DNA from: Megascapheus bottae
Taxonomy: Eukaryota > Chordata > Mammalia > Rodentia > Geomyidae
NCBI GenBank assembly: GCA_024803745.1
Contig: JANJXV010000152.1
Coordinates: 1,849,501 to 1,913,500 of the forward strand
Direction: 5' to 3'
DNA: 64,000 bases
A program made the translations under genes and the position numbers. Shown one piece after another: positions 54,175 through 64,000 of this stretch (position 1 is its first letter; the number at the start of each line of letters is the position of its first letter). The notes under the pieces were generated by a model. That model was not told the origin of the DNA, did not search any database, and saw only the letters and a program-made list of their open reading frames with translations.

Positions 54175-55290
54175 TACTGCGTGTGGTGGGTGGCCTTTAA
54201 AATAGTCCGCTATGATTCTTGCCTCCTCACACTCATCCCTGTTTTAATCCTCATTCTTTGAGTGTAGGCTGAACTAGTGACTCACTCGTGACAAATAGAA
54301 AGTGCCAAAAGGGATAAGATGTCATGTCCATCATTTGGTTACAAATTGACCATAATTTCCCTTTTGGGTACCATCTTTCCTTCTCATTCTGAGAAGCCAA
54401 TTGTTATGAGCTCTTCTTTGAATAGGTTTATATAGCAATGAACTAAATGATGTATCTGTAGGCACTGAGGTTCTGAGGGTTACCACTAGCCATGTGCATG
54501 AACCTGGAAGAAGATTTCCCTACAAAGAAGTGAAATACAATGGCCAAGAAATTGAAACAACTTAGATGCCCCACTACAGATGTACAGATGAATGCATACA
54601 AAAAATGTCACATACATACACACACACATACACACACACACACACACATAATGGAATTGGACATAGGCAACAGAAAAAATAAAATAATGGCATTCACTGG
54701 GAAGTGGATGAAACTAGAGCAAATCAAATCATGTTGAACGAGGTAAGTCATGACCAAAGGAACAAAAGGTGAATGATCTACTTGATATGTAGATATGAGA
54801 TCCAAACAGTACAAGAGCAATGACTCAATATTCAGGAACCCAAGGTCATTGACACGGTCTTGGATAAAAAAGTATAACTACTACATATAAAAATCTATGA
54901 TAGGATAAATACTCTATAGACAGAATGTTATATAGATCAATATGTATCCATGACATACAAACTCTCACGTTAATTTTAATTATGTTCTAAAATTTATGTG
55001 TCAGTGATAGCATATGGAGATTCTCTTCTGGGATACTGGTTTGTTAAACATGACATTTTAAATATGATGTAAAAATTCAATGATAATTAAATCTTTTAAA
55101 ATAAAAAGTGCATTGAAATAATTACAGTTCTTACTGGTACCTTCATGGCAGAATTGTGTGGGACCCAATAAGCCAGAGGTATCCAGTAAACCACACACAG
55201 CTTCTAGAATTATGCAAACTATAAAATCCATGTATGCTATTGTAAACCATTGACTTTGGGAACAATTTATTACAGAGAAATAGGTTATTA
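54175..55290 (+). mobile_element. MaLR (MLT1-type) LTR, split by an L1
   Basis: 54175-54535 carries the body of an old MLT1-like LTR (GAGTGTAGGCTGAACTAGTG, AGAAGCCAATTGTTATGAG). 55150-55290 carries its end (AAACCATTGACTTTGGGAAC, ACAGAGAAATAGGTTATTAA). The middle holds the L1 at 54536-55105. The family call is from remembered consensus features. Confidence 0.6.
54536..55105 (+). mobile_element. L1 3' end, older subfamily, nested in an MLT1-type LTR
   Basis: ORF2 tail remnants (TGGCCAAGAAATTGAAACAA, with a (CA)n at 54617-54650) and the 3'UTR shared with 1-1345 and 60115-60775. Confidence 0.88.
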
Positions 55291-55324
55291 ATAAGTTGGA
55301 GAACAGAACGAAAATTAAACCAAT

Positions 55325-55430
55325 ACTATATTACAAAAAAAAGGATTGGGATGTAGCTCAGTGGCCAAGCACTTGCCTACCACGTGGTGCAACATCCTGG
55401 GCTCAGTAACCAGTTCCAAAAAATAAAAGT
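55325..55430 (+). mobile_element. ID-like SINE
   Basis: GGATTGGGATGTAGCTCAGT (box A) and CTGGGCTCAGTAACCAG (weak box B), with an A-rich AAAT tail. Confidence 0.75.
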
Positions 55431-56690
55431 AACAAAATAAATAAATAAAACACAAGTGACATAAAAACTGTAACAATTTGAGCATCTAAATAATATTGTA
55501 ATAGATTTTTGGATTATGCAAAATGTATTATATAATAAATATTCATACAGTGATAGTGGAAAATTATCTACAGATAGAGAGAAAGAGAAAGGAAACAACA
55601 AAAGGAGGGAAGGCAGGAAGATAAACACAATTTTCTTACAGAAAATATCCATATACTATGCATGAGTATGCATGCATATACATGCTGATCATAAGCTTAA
55701 TAATTTCTTATTTTACTGAATATCAGCTGCACTTAGAGTTGATTTTGAGCAAGCGAGTATAAAAAGAATAGATAGTACCTTTACAGTGGATAAACTTGAA
55801 AAGATGCTCTTATCTCAGTAATTGAAATTAAGATCACAGATGATAAATCATGGAGACCATCCTTTACTTTGGTATAGTAACAAGGACACTTTCTGGTATT
55901 TGTCTCCCTAATTCAATTCCAATCTAATTATGAATAAAGGGGCAGAGTTAACCAGGGTCACTGTGCAATGTACTTCAAGACTGTCAATGCCATGACAAAC
56001 AGAAATCCTGGGAAACTCACTAATGGAGACTATAGTCGATGACAACCAAGCACTGGGTGATACCTTGAAATAGATCCAAGAACCAAAGAAGGACATCAAT
56101 AGAAAGACCACTCCCTCCCATCTCCAGGCATTCCTCGCCTACATTTGTCTAATGTGGATGCTTGTTATTTTCTTTAATGTTCTCTGGGATAATTCAGAAT
56201 AATCATATTCTGAGATTCTTAATCTATTTACATTTACAAAAATTCTTTTGCCAAATAAGGTCTTAGTCTTGGATTCTGTCAATTAGGATGTGGGCACGTC
56301 CAAGGCCTCTGTCCAGCCCACTAGAGTTGTTAAGTGGAAGGAGAGATGCATGAAGCATCAATTGGGAATGTGCTCTACTGTCTTTCAAAATTGTTCTGAT
56401 AATCTGTGAATCAAAATAAAAACCTTATTTCTAAAAAGTAAAATATTTAAGTGAAGTTGGCCTGGGGCCAGTCAGAGAAATTCAGGGATTCAAGTACTAA
56501 AGGGAAACAGTCACAGCCAGCTTTCCTTTTTTGGGCAGCAAAAGTCAATCTTATCATCAAGCAACTTGTAAAGATTAACACTCTAATTCATTAACAAGAC
56601 TCCAGAAGGTATCTAGAATACATTTAGGTTTTGGAAACATGTCTAAGCCATTGCTCTTATTTCATAAGTGTTCCTCAATGTATTATGAGT
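55431..56690. other. AT-rich low-copy DNA
   Basis: No gene or repeat is recognised. Confidence 0.45.
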
Positions 56691-56992
56691 TAAAATCTTG
56701 ACCCCTGGCCTGCCTGTGCAACCTAAGATAGCAGAAACTCCTGAAAAGCCTTCTCATCATTGGCTGTATGTTCCTCAAGGAGACTTTGAGACTCCAGTCT
56801 CTTCTTCTTCCTCTTTTCACCATGAGGTGAATGGTTATGCCTCATGCTGCTGCTGTGATGCCCCCCAAAAATGAGACCAACCAATCATGTACTCACATCT
56901 CCAAAACTGTGAGCGAAAATAACCTTTATCTTTATAAGCTTATTGTCTCCAATAGTTGTTACAGTAACTGAAAAATTGCTAACACAACCACC
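56691..56992 (+). mobile_element. MaLR-type LTR fragment
   Basis: CTCTTTTCACCATGAGGTGA, AAAACTGTGAGCGAAAATAA, CTTTATAAGCTTATTGTCTC and the end AAATTGCTAACACA follow the order of MST/MLT LTR 3' parts. The start is not defined. Confidence 0.5.
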
Positions 56993-58004
56993 AAAGGCAG
57001 GAAACCTTTCCAAATAACCAGTCTTTAAAAACTCTTTAGCTAGAACTTGAAAAAAGTGTAATATTCTTTAATGATTTTTTTTCTTCTTAATAACTACAAA
57101 TTTAGACGACTTTGGCCAATCACTGCAAAAACAAAAGTATTTGCAGACTTAGTGATTCTTTGGCTATTTCTGAATACTTGACACATAATAGTAAAATTCC
57201 TACCATTACACAATTTCGTCTAATTTATTTAGTGCACTGGACAAAACTGTAAGTGAAACTGCTTCCAGTAGCTGGTAGTAAACAAAGGCATTCCTGCAGC
57301 TCATTTCTGTGATTAAATGGGGTTGCCCTTACCTGAGCTCGGGAAGGGAGGTTTCAGATATGAGTTTTTACTTATCTAATGGTTACCAATCTGGTGTCTT
57401 CTAATTTCTGTGAGTTTTTTTCTTTAATATTATAAAATGACATCTATAATTCCAATCGTCTATATTGATAAGTGATTTGGGGTTTTTTACTCTGGTAGTT
57501 AGTATGTATACCTTCCTGATAGCGGAAAGAATTGGTGTTTGATGACATGTAGCCTAGGAATGTCAGTACTACCACCCTATACTAAAGGCTCAACTAAAGC
57601 CTCAATGAAATACCCAACTTCCCTGTACAGGTTCTCCTCTACCAGAATGCATATGGAAACTAGCAGTAAAGAGGGGAATAAAGTGATTCTACAATACTCC
57701 TTGTAAGAATGCACAATCTGTTAAACTAAATCACTTAAATCGCCCAGGAGAGCTAAGCCTATACTGGTTCTGAAGAGTGAGGAATATACTGAAGCTCTTC
57801 CCATCCCCAGAATTCCACACCCCACACTCCAACATTAGCACCTCTGAAGGTGCTCAAGGCAACATCTTTACCCATATGGTGAAAGGACATGAAAATGGAC
57901 AACAGTGAGGCATTTTAAACCAATATAGGAGCTAAGGGTAAAATTCAGTTACAAAGTACATATTTCAATTGTACAAGACACTGGGATCAGTTTTCAGCGT
58001 GCAC
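56993..58004. other. low-copy noncoding DNA
   Basis: No gene or repeat is recognised. Confidence 0.45.
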
Positions 58005-58016
58005 ACATGCACGCAT

Positions 58017-58058
<42 letters not shown>

Positions 58059-58060
58059 TA
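58005..58060. repeat. (CA)n microsatellite
   Basis: CA repeats with GCATGCACG units at the left edge. Confidence 0.96.
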
Positions 58061-58321
58061 ATATCACCTTTTCCACCATAGGTAGCTTGAAATTCAAAAT
58101 CTGCTTTCCTTAACAACCTCCTCCTTGTCTCATTTAAACATTTGAACACCTCTTTCTCATGCTTACATCCCAAAGGTAAGTTTTTAGACATCTCATCTTA
58201 AACAAATGATCGTTGAAATGTTCCCAAGTGCTTAGTTCTACTTCCCAACTTTTACCTTCTAAGAGAGGATCCTACTTAAGTAAAAGGAAAATTCCTGGAA
58301 GCTGCTTTCTTGGTACCCACT

Positions 58322-58562
58322 GTAACTTTTTTTTCTGATCCTGGGGCTAGAACTCTGAGTCTTGGAGCTGTCTCTGAGCTTTATTCTGCTCAAATCTAGC
58401 ACTCTCCCACTGGGATCACAGGTCCACTTATTGCTTTTTCTGTGATTAACTGGAAATAAGATTCTCAGGGACTTTCCTGTCAAGACTAGATTTAAATCGT
58501 CATCCTCAGATCTCAGTCTACCAAATAGTTGGGATTATACGAATGAGCCACGGTCACTGGGC
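58322..58562 (-). mobile_element. B1-Geo SINE, diverged
   Basis: T-run, Geo complement (GGGGCTAGAACTCTGAGTC), linker TGATTAACTGGAAATAAG, then the B1 end (TTGGGATTATACGAATGAGC). Confidence 0.85.
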
Positions 58563-59604
58563 TTCAACTATAACTTTCTGTGACCTCTGACTTTCCTTTC
58601 TTCCCCAAAATATAGGCATGTTTGTATTTTGGTCCTATGGTTGCCTATGTTACCACCAGCCACAAAGAACTTGAGGATTAATTTAGGAGAATGTACATAA
58701 CAATGTTAGCACTGTTGAGCCAAGTATGACAGAGAGGTTTGAGCTAAATTGTTTTAATAGTGACAAAATGATTTTGACTGAGGTTCCATTAAAACTTGTA
58801 ATGCAGTTCCAGGCTCTGTGGGCCTTGGATCTATTACACTTGCTCTGCTTCTTTGCAATGACTTGGAGAAGGCTTGCTCTGGAATGAGCCTAAAGCCTTA
58901 CCCATGGGCTGTCAAGGTTCTCAGTGGAATCCACTGCCATGGCTGCCTTCCTTAGGATCCCGGGAGTGAGGACCAATGCCATATTTCTTTCCTCTTCTTG
59001 TAGACAACATCCTTCCACTTTTACAGATTCCACCTCCCCCCAGCTTCCAGCTTCCAGTTGGCATGTGCTCAAAAGTATCATTTCTTTCCTTCCTATATTG
59101 CTGACAAGTCAACTAGGTACTCCATGTTACTTTAGTTAACTAGGTACTCCATGTTACTTTATCTGCCTTTCTAAAATAATACCTGGTATTTCTCCTTATA
59201 GCTATGATACGGATGGAATTGGGAACCTCGGTTTTGTTGTGGATCTAAATAAGTGTCAACTTGCTTATCTAGTGTTAGCCAAGCATGCCCCATTTGTGGA
59301 CAGTGAAAATCTTTATTATAACAAAGGACACTCAGAATAACTCCCAAGTCATTCAAAAATAATGTAAGGATAGGAATTTGGAAGTTAAGTTGATTGTGAC
59401 ACGTGGACCACACGGATCTATTGGCCAGTCTCAAGAAAAAGGTTGAAGAACAGTGAATTTTCAGTCAGAAGAATAACTCTCAAATCCAGTCTCTGCTGCT
59501 TTGTAACTGAATGACCTTCAGTGAATTTTGTGCATTAATAGATGAGTTATCCCATGCCTTCCTGCATCTGTTCACTTTGGGTTTCCGCTCCTCCCATTAA
59601 GAAC
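58563..59604. other. low-copy noncoding DNA
   Basis: Includes a near-complete 27-bp tandem duplication at 59111-59161 (AACTAGGTACTCCATGTTAC). No gene is recognised. Confidence 0.5.
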
Positions 59605-59722
59605 AAGATTACTGCCTGTAATACTAGCACCCCGGATACAGAGACAAGAGGATCACAGGTTCAAGGCCCAGGCCTTCTATCAAAACAAAAACAAAATGCA
59701 AACAAACAAAAACCCATCAAAA
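59605..59722 (+). mobile_element. B1-like SINE fragment
   Basis: TGCCTGTAATACTAGCACCC and GAGGATCACAGGTTCAAGGC with an ACAAA-rich tail. No Geo half. Confidence 0.6.
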
Positions 59723-60114
59723 ACAAAGATTCCCATTCCTTCCAACTGAAACAAACAGAATAGTGCAGAAGGACTGATGTGCCAAGAACAAGTGTGCACC
59801 TGCAGAGAACTTGCAGCCCTCCATCACTCACTCTCAGTCTCACTTACAACGATCATGTGACAGAGCCAGGGCTAGCCTGATGGTAATGCATGGCCAGTCA
59901 CTTCTGTGTATCCTGCCACTAAGACCAGCAAACTCCAGGCCTCTGAGTGAGTCTACCCTAGACTGGTCAGCTCTGAGAAACCCAACAACACACTCCAGAC
60001 CCACAAGCAGGGCCAATAAATATTAGCTCATCCTAATTTCACATCAGAATTACCCAGACAATACAAAGACCAACAAATTAAATTCTTGTTGCTTTCTCAA
60101 GCCACTATGATTTT
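59723..60114. other. low-copy noncoding DNA
   Basis: No feature is recognised. Confidence 0.4.
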
Positions 60115-60775
60115 TTCCTTTTTTATTAATTAACTTTGATTTTTACATCATATTTCAAATGTCATGTTTAACAAACAAGTATTCAAGAAGGGAATCTCTA
60201 TATATAATCACTGGCATTTAGATTTTAGAACATAATTAAAATTAAGCTGAGTGTTTGTAAGTCACAGATACATAATAATCTATGTAATAAAACATTGTAT
60301 CTAGGGCAGGAGTTTTGCCTACTGTTAGAGTGCTTGCCTTCCATGCACGTGACCTGGGTTCAATTCCTTGGTACCACACACATAGAACAAAGCAGGAACT
60401 GGTGATGTGACTCAAGCGCTAGAGCTCCAGCCTTGAGAAAGCCCAAGGGCAGTGCTCAGTCCATGAGTTCAAGACCCAAGACTGGCAAAAAAAAACCCTA
60501 AAAAAAACAAAATAAAACATTATGTCTATAGAGCATATAGCCCATCATATATTTTTATGTCTATGTAGTTATGTTTATATGTCCAATACCATGTCCATAA
60601 CATTGGGTACCCAAATATTGAGTCATTGCTCTTGTACTGTGTGGATCTAATATTCACATATTAAGGATACCTTGTGCTTTTTGTTCCTTTGGTCTTGACT
60701 TACCTCACTCAACATAATTTGCTCTAGATTCATTCACTTCCCAGCAAATGCCATTAAGTCATTATGTTTTAGAAT
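60115..60775 (-). mobile_element. L1 3' end, older subfamily
   Basis: The complement of the 3'UTR seen at 1-1345 (TTTTACATCATATTTCAAAT) and of the ORF2 end (GCTCTAGATTCATTCACTTC). A SINE interrupts it at 60304-60510. Confidence 0.9.
60304..60510 (+). mobile_element. IDL-Geo SINE with target-site duplication
   Basis: Full dimer, tail at 60487-60510. AATAAAACATTGTATCTA on the left and AATAAAACATTATGTCTA on the right flank it. Confidence 0.92.
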
Positions 60776-60809
60776 AGGTAGCTACTCAGAAAAATCTTGG
60801 TATATACAT

Positions 60810-60870
<61 letters not shown>

Positions 60871-60871
60871 T
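60810..60871. repeat. (TAGA)n(CAGA)n microsatellite
   Basis: About ten TAGA units pass into four or five CAGA units. Confidence 0.97.
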
Positions 60872-63027
60872 GACTTGGATTGCTATAAAATACATTTTTT
60901 AAAGAAATGCATAGTGCATGTCAGGTGGAAGTACACAGTAGATACATTTTGTAGCAAAATCTTTTCCAATGTTTTTTTGAAGGCTATATGTGTTGGGACA
61001 AATAAAACAGATACAAATGAAATAAACAAAAACAGGAGATGCATAACAGAGCTGAAGTTAGACCTAGGTCCAAATCTAAAGCAAAAGCAGCACTTGTCCC
61101 CTGTCCTGTCTCTGTCCTGCCTCCTGATCTATTGCAGGCACATTGCTCAGCTCTCCTCCCACTGTCAGAACACACAGACAGAAGAAGTTTTCTTGACCCA
61201 AGTAGAGGCAAGTCCCACACAAGGGCTCCACCGGGCCCAGGTTGGGGCCAGTTTGTCCTGAGTGAACCAATCACAATGACCACATAGATGGGGCTCTTGC
61301 TCCATTAAATCACATGTGGCTCCTTGGCTACACTAATCCATGGAAAATGTGCTATGTGGCAACAAATAACACCATCCGAAGTCTAGAATAAAGAATCGTG
61401 CTCTGGCTACCTTCTAATTCACAGTAAGTACTGCCAATCCATATCACTTGGCTAGGTCTGAGCAATTACGAGTCCGGTAATGCTGAAAACAAACTTCTCT
61501 AAGAAACAGCTACTTTACGATATCCAACTGTTCCTCATTAATCACTGTTACATGGAGCAAGTTTTGGGACCCTAAGAAAAATGGAGTTAATAGACACAGT
61601 TTTCTGAAAAGGCATTTTATTATATTTGACTTCCCAGCACATTGTGTTCCAATGGGGCATTGGGTGTTCGATACAGAGATTTCTGAGGCTTTGGTTGCCA
61701 TGGTGAATTTGAAGATGATCTTTCTTAAGAACTAAACCGTTAGGCTAGAGAGAGTGAAAGAAACTTTGTGATTATTCAAATGAAAAGTAGATTAAAATAA
61801 CAAGTCTATCTCTGGTTATGGGCAGTGGGGTGTTACAGTTTTTGCTACTGTTGCTCTAGTTTAACATGACAGGTGCTCTGCGTATGAATGAGTAGTTTGT
61901 GTACAGTGTTAAACTGGAAAACTTATTTGAAAAAAGATTTAATGTTTTACCGAATTTAAAACTAATATACAACCAAACAAGAAAAGATGTATAGCAAACC
62001 ATTGCTATTATAATACTTGAGTTTTAGGAAGTCTAGCAAAGCAGCAAGCAGATTAAAATGTCTGCTGCCCACTCCTTCTGTCTGCTTTATGCCACTCTAA
62101 TCACGCTTTCATTTCAGGTGAACTACAATGCACACCTTTTGGTATCATTTAAAACAGCTCAATGAGATAAAGACATGATTTGGTCATGTCGACTCTTTCC
62201 GGGGCATGCAGGGACACACAGGAATGAATTTACAGACAATTATTTAACCTTAGACAGCAGCTGCATTAGGAAGCAATTAAAATACAACAAACAAACTGGG
62301 ACTACTTTTTGATGCACATGACATAATGCAGAATTGTTTCGTGGATTTCAAAATGTCTGAGAGTTCTATAATAATTGATTATATTAAACTGGCTATTCCT
62401 TTTACTTTCTGGAACTTCATTTGCCTGTGATTTTTTGTCCAGAAAGTAGAAACACCACATGTTGACTGAATCAGCAGAATTTATATGGGGGAGTCAGAAA
62501 ATACATGTGCTCAAAGTGCTGCACCTCACTAAGCTTTCTATAGAAAGTTTAGCAAAGAGGAAAACACTAGAGAAACAAGTAAACCTCAGTGCTAGATTTA
62601 GTGCAATACACAGAACAAAGGCTTATGGAACATGGAGGTTTGGATAGTTTTCTCCCCTCTGGAAATAGTTTGAGTATAAATAAAATTTACAAATATGAAT
62701 TCTACGTGCATATTAAACTTGGCTGAGCCATAAAATGGAATCACAGGATTACAAAGCTAAAAGGAACCAGGAGGTCTTCTATGGGTAAAAAGGTTTAAGA
62801 CTCAAATGGAGTGGGTAATGGCCTGAGAACCCTGCTGATGGGTAATGCAATCATGCTTCTAATGTATCCACGGTTATGGGCATTCCCACATATTCCAATG
62901 AACAGGTTACTGAGTGGTTCATTTGGTCCACACAGGATGTGAACAGAAAGTAGATTTATTCTATTCTCTGACACTTCAGATCTGCTTCCTGGATTCCTTT
63001 CCTATCACTGGATAAAAATATGGGAAA
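60872..63027. other. low-copy DNA, longest repeat-free stretch
   Basis: About 2.1 kb with no repeat signature seen and no gene-like frame. Around 62050-62450 there is a cluster of homeodomain- and E-box-like motifs. Confidence 0.5.
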
Positions 63028-63031
63028 GTGT

Positions 63032-63764
63032 CATGGCTCTTGATCTACCTTTAAGTTCTAATAATACAAGGCGTATTAGCACAATGATGTTCATTGCAAC
63101 ATCATTCACCATACCTAACACATGGAATCAACCCAGATGCCTCTCAGTACATGATTGGATCAAGAAGATGTGGTATTTATACACAATGGAATTCTATGTT
63201 GCCATCAAAAAGAATGACATCGCCCTATTCATAGCAAACTGGAAAGACCTGGAAAAAATAATATTAAGTGAAGTAAGCCAGACCCAAAGGAACATAGCTT
63301 CATATTTTTGCTCATTTTTAATAATTAATAGACACCTAGGATTCTCCTAGCAGAGGATTGCAGTAGCTCAAAACCTAGATACAGAAGGTCTTATAGGATG
63401 GGACTAAGTGAAAGGATCTCTAGGATATGGAAACAAGAGCTTTATCTTGTGTGATTGTTGTTCTTAATGTACTATGTTATTTCTCTTCTCTTTTGTTGCC
63501 CTTTGATTATTCTCAGATTGTTACAGTATCTTACCTTGTTACCTGTTATATTGTATATATGTTTATTTATTTATTTGAAATAGGAAAGGGAAGGGGGAAA
63601 ACAAGATGATTGAAAGGAGAGGATGGGAGAGGAATGGAGACCAAAACACGAGAAGGGGTATCAATGTGTGAGAAGTAATGCACTACTACCTGACGAATGT
63701 AATTATAACTCCTGTATACATTATCCCAACAACTAAAAAAAAAGACAAAACAAAACAAAAAATA
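63032..63764 (+). mobile_element. L1 3' end with target-site duplication
   Basis: ORF2 end (63033-63350, with MFIATSFTIPNTWNQPRC) and 3'UTR to an A-rich tail. GAAAGTGT occurs at 63024-63031 and 63765-63772. Confidence 0.88.
63033..63350 (+). pseudogene. L1 ORF2 carboxyl remnant
   Basis: About 100 codons that align with the last 85 or so residues of ORF2 in copy B ([18 protein letters not shown] region, here [18 protein letters not shown]), running past the usual stop. Truncated at the 5' end before the Cys/His region. Confidence 0.85.
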
Positions 63765-63773
63765 GAAAGTGTG

Positions 63774-63990
63774 TGGGGTAGCGCAGAAATGGATGGAGAG
63801 AGAGTGGACAAAGGCCGCAGTGGTACTCACTAGACTAGGTTGAAAAATGAACTGTACAGAGGGTTGGTGGGAGCAGGAGGGAAACACTGGGAGAGAGCAA
63901 AGGAAGGGGTGACATTTTCCAAAAAGAAATGTACTGTTTACCTGATGTAACTATACCCCTCTGTACATCATCTTTATAATAACATTTTTT
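63774..63990 (+). mobile_element. L1 3'UTR end of another lineage
   Basis: GTGGACAAAGGCCGCAGTGG, GAAGGGGTGACATTTTCC and CCTCTGTACATCATC; similar to 27930-28066. The L1 at 63032 appears to be inserted at or near its left edge. Confidence 0.7.
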
Positions 63991-64000
63991 TGCCAGTCTT

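Overview
The window is mammalian nuclear DNA, almost certainly from a rodent, and no intact host protein-coding gene is visible. The dominant short repeat is a two-part SINE. Its left half resembles the rodent ID/tRNA-Ala family and its right half is an unrelated monomer. This matches the published IDL-Geo SINE of the Geomyoidea (kangaroo rats, pocket mice, pocket gophers). A second SINE joins a 7SL/B1-like left half to the same right monomer; it is called B1-Geo here for convenience. The geomyoid assignment is an inference from these repeats.

Most of the sequence is retrotransposon. A young L1 lineage with a long (about 1.9 kb) 5'UTR has several large copies. Copy A is on the minus strand at 3903-11505, near full length but internally deleted and interrupted by an inverted L1 piece (copy B). 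Copies C1 and C2 are on the plus strand at 16350-18240 and 19137-22200. Copy D is on the plus strand at 34886-42812, full length at the 5' end and lacking a tail. Copy E is on the minus strand in two pieces, 46371-47875 and 48548-50521. Older L1 3' ends lie at 1-1345, 13065-13560, 27150-28066, 33151-33247, 52666-53150, 54536-55105, 60115-60775 and 63032-63990. Every ORF1 and ORF2 seen is broken by stops, frameshifts, deletion or insertion.

Two class II (ERVK-type) retroviral remnants are present. One is a two-LTR provirus at 23587-27120, with a lysine-tRNA primer site, a decayed gag, and no pro, pol or env seen. The other is a 967-bp solo LTR at 39546-40512 inside ORF2 of L1 copy D, with an open frame in its U3 that reads as a membrane protein. 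Two old MaLR-type LTRs lie near 54175-55290 and 56691-56992.

The rest is low-copy DNA: 22580-23580 (with a strong CTCF-type motif), a GC-richer block at 30330-31900 (with a 64-bp tandem duplication and possible splice sites), and long intron-like or intergenic stretches at 31900-34767, 42928-46370, 50652-52665, 53151-54170, 55430-60114 and 60872-63030. Microsatellites include a roughly 390-bp GAA/GAG tract. The elements do not form a pathway. The interest lies in nested, recombined and atypically ended retrotransposons.
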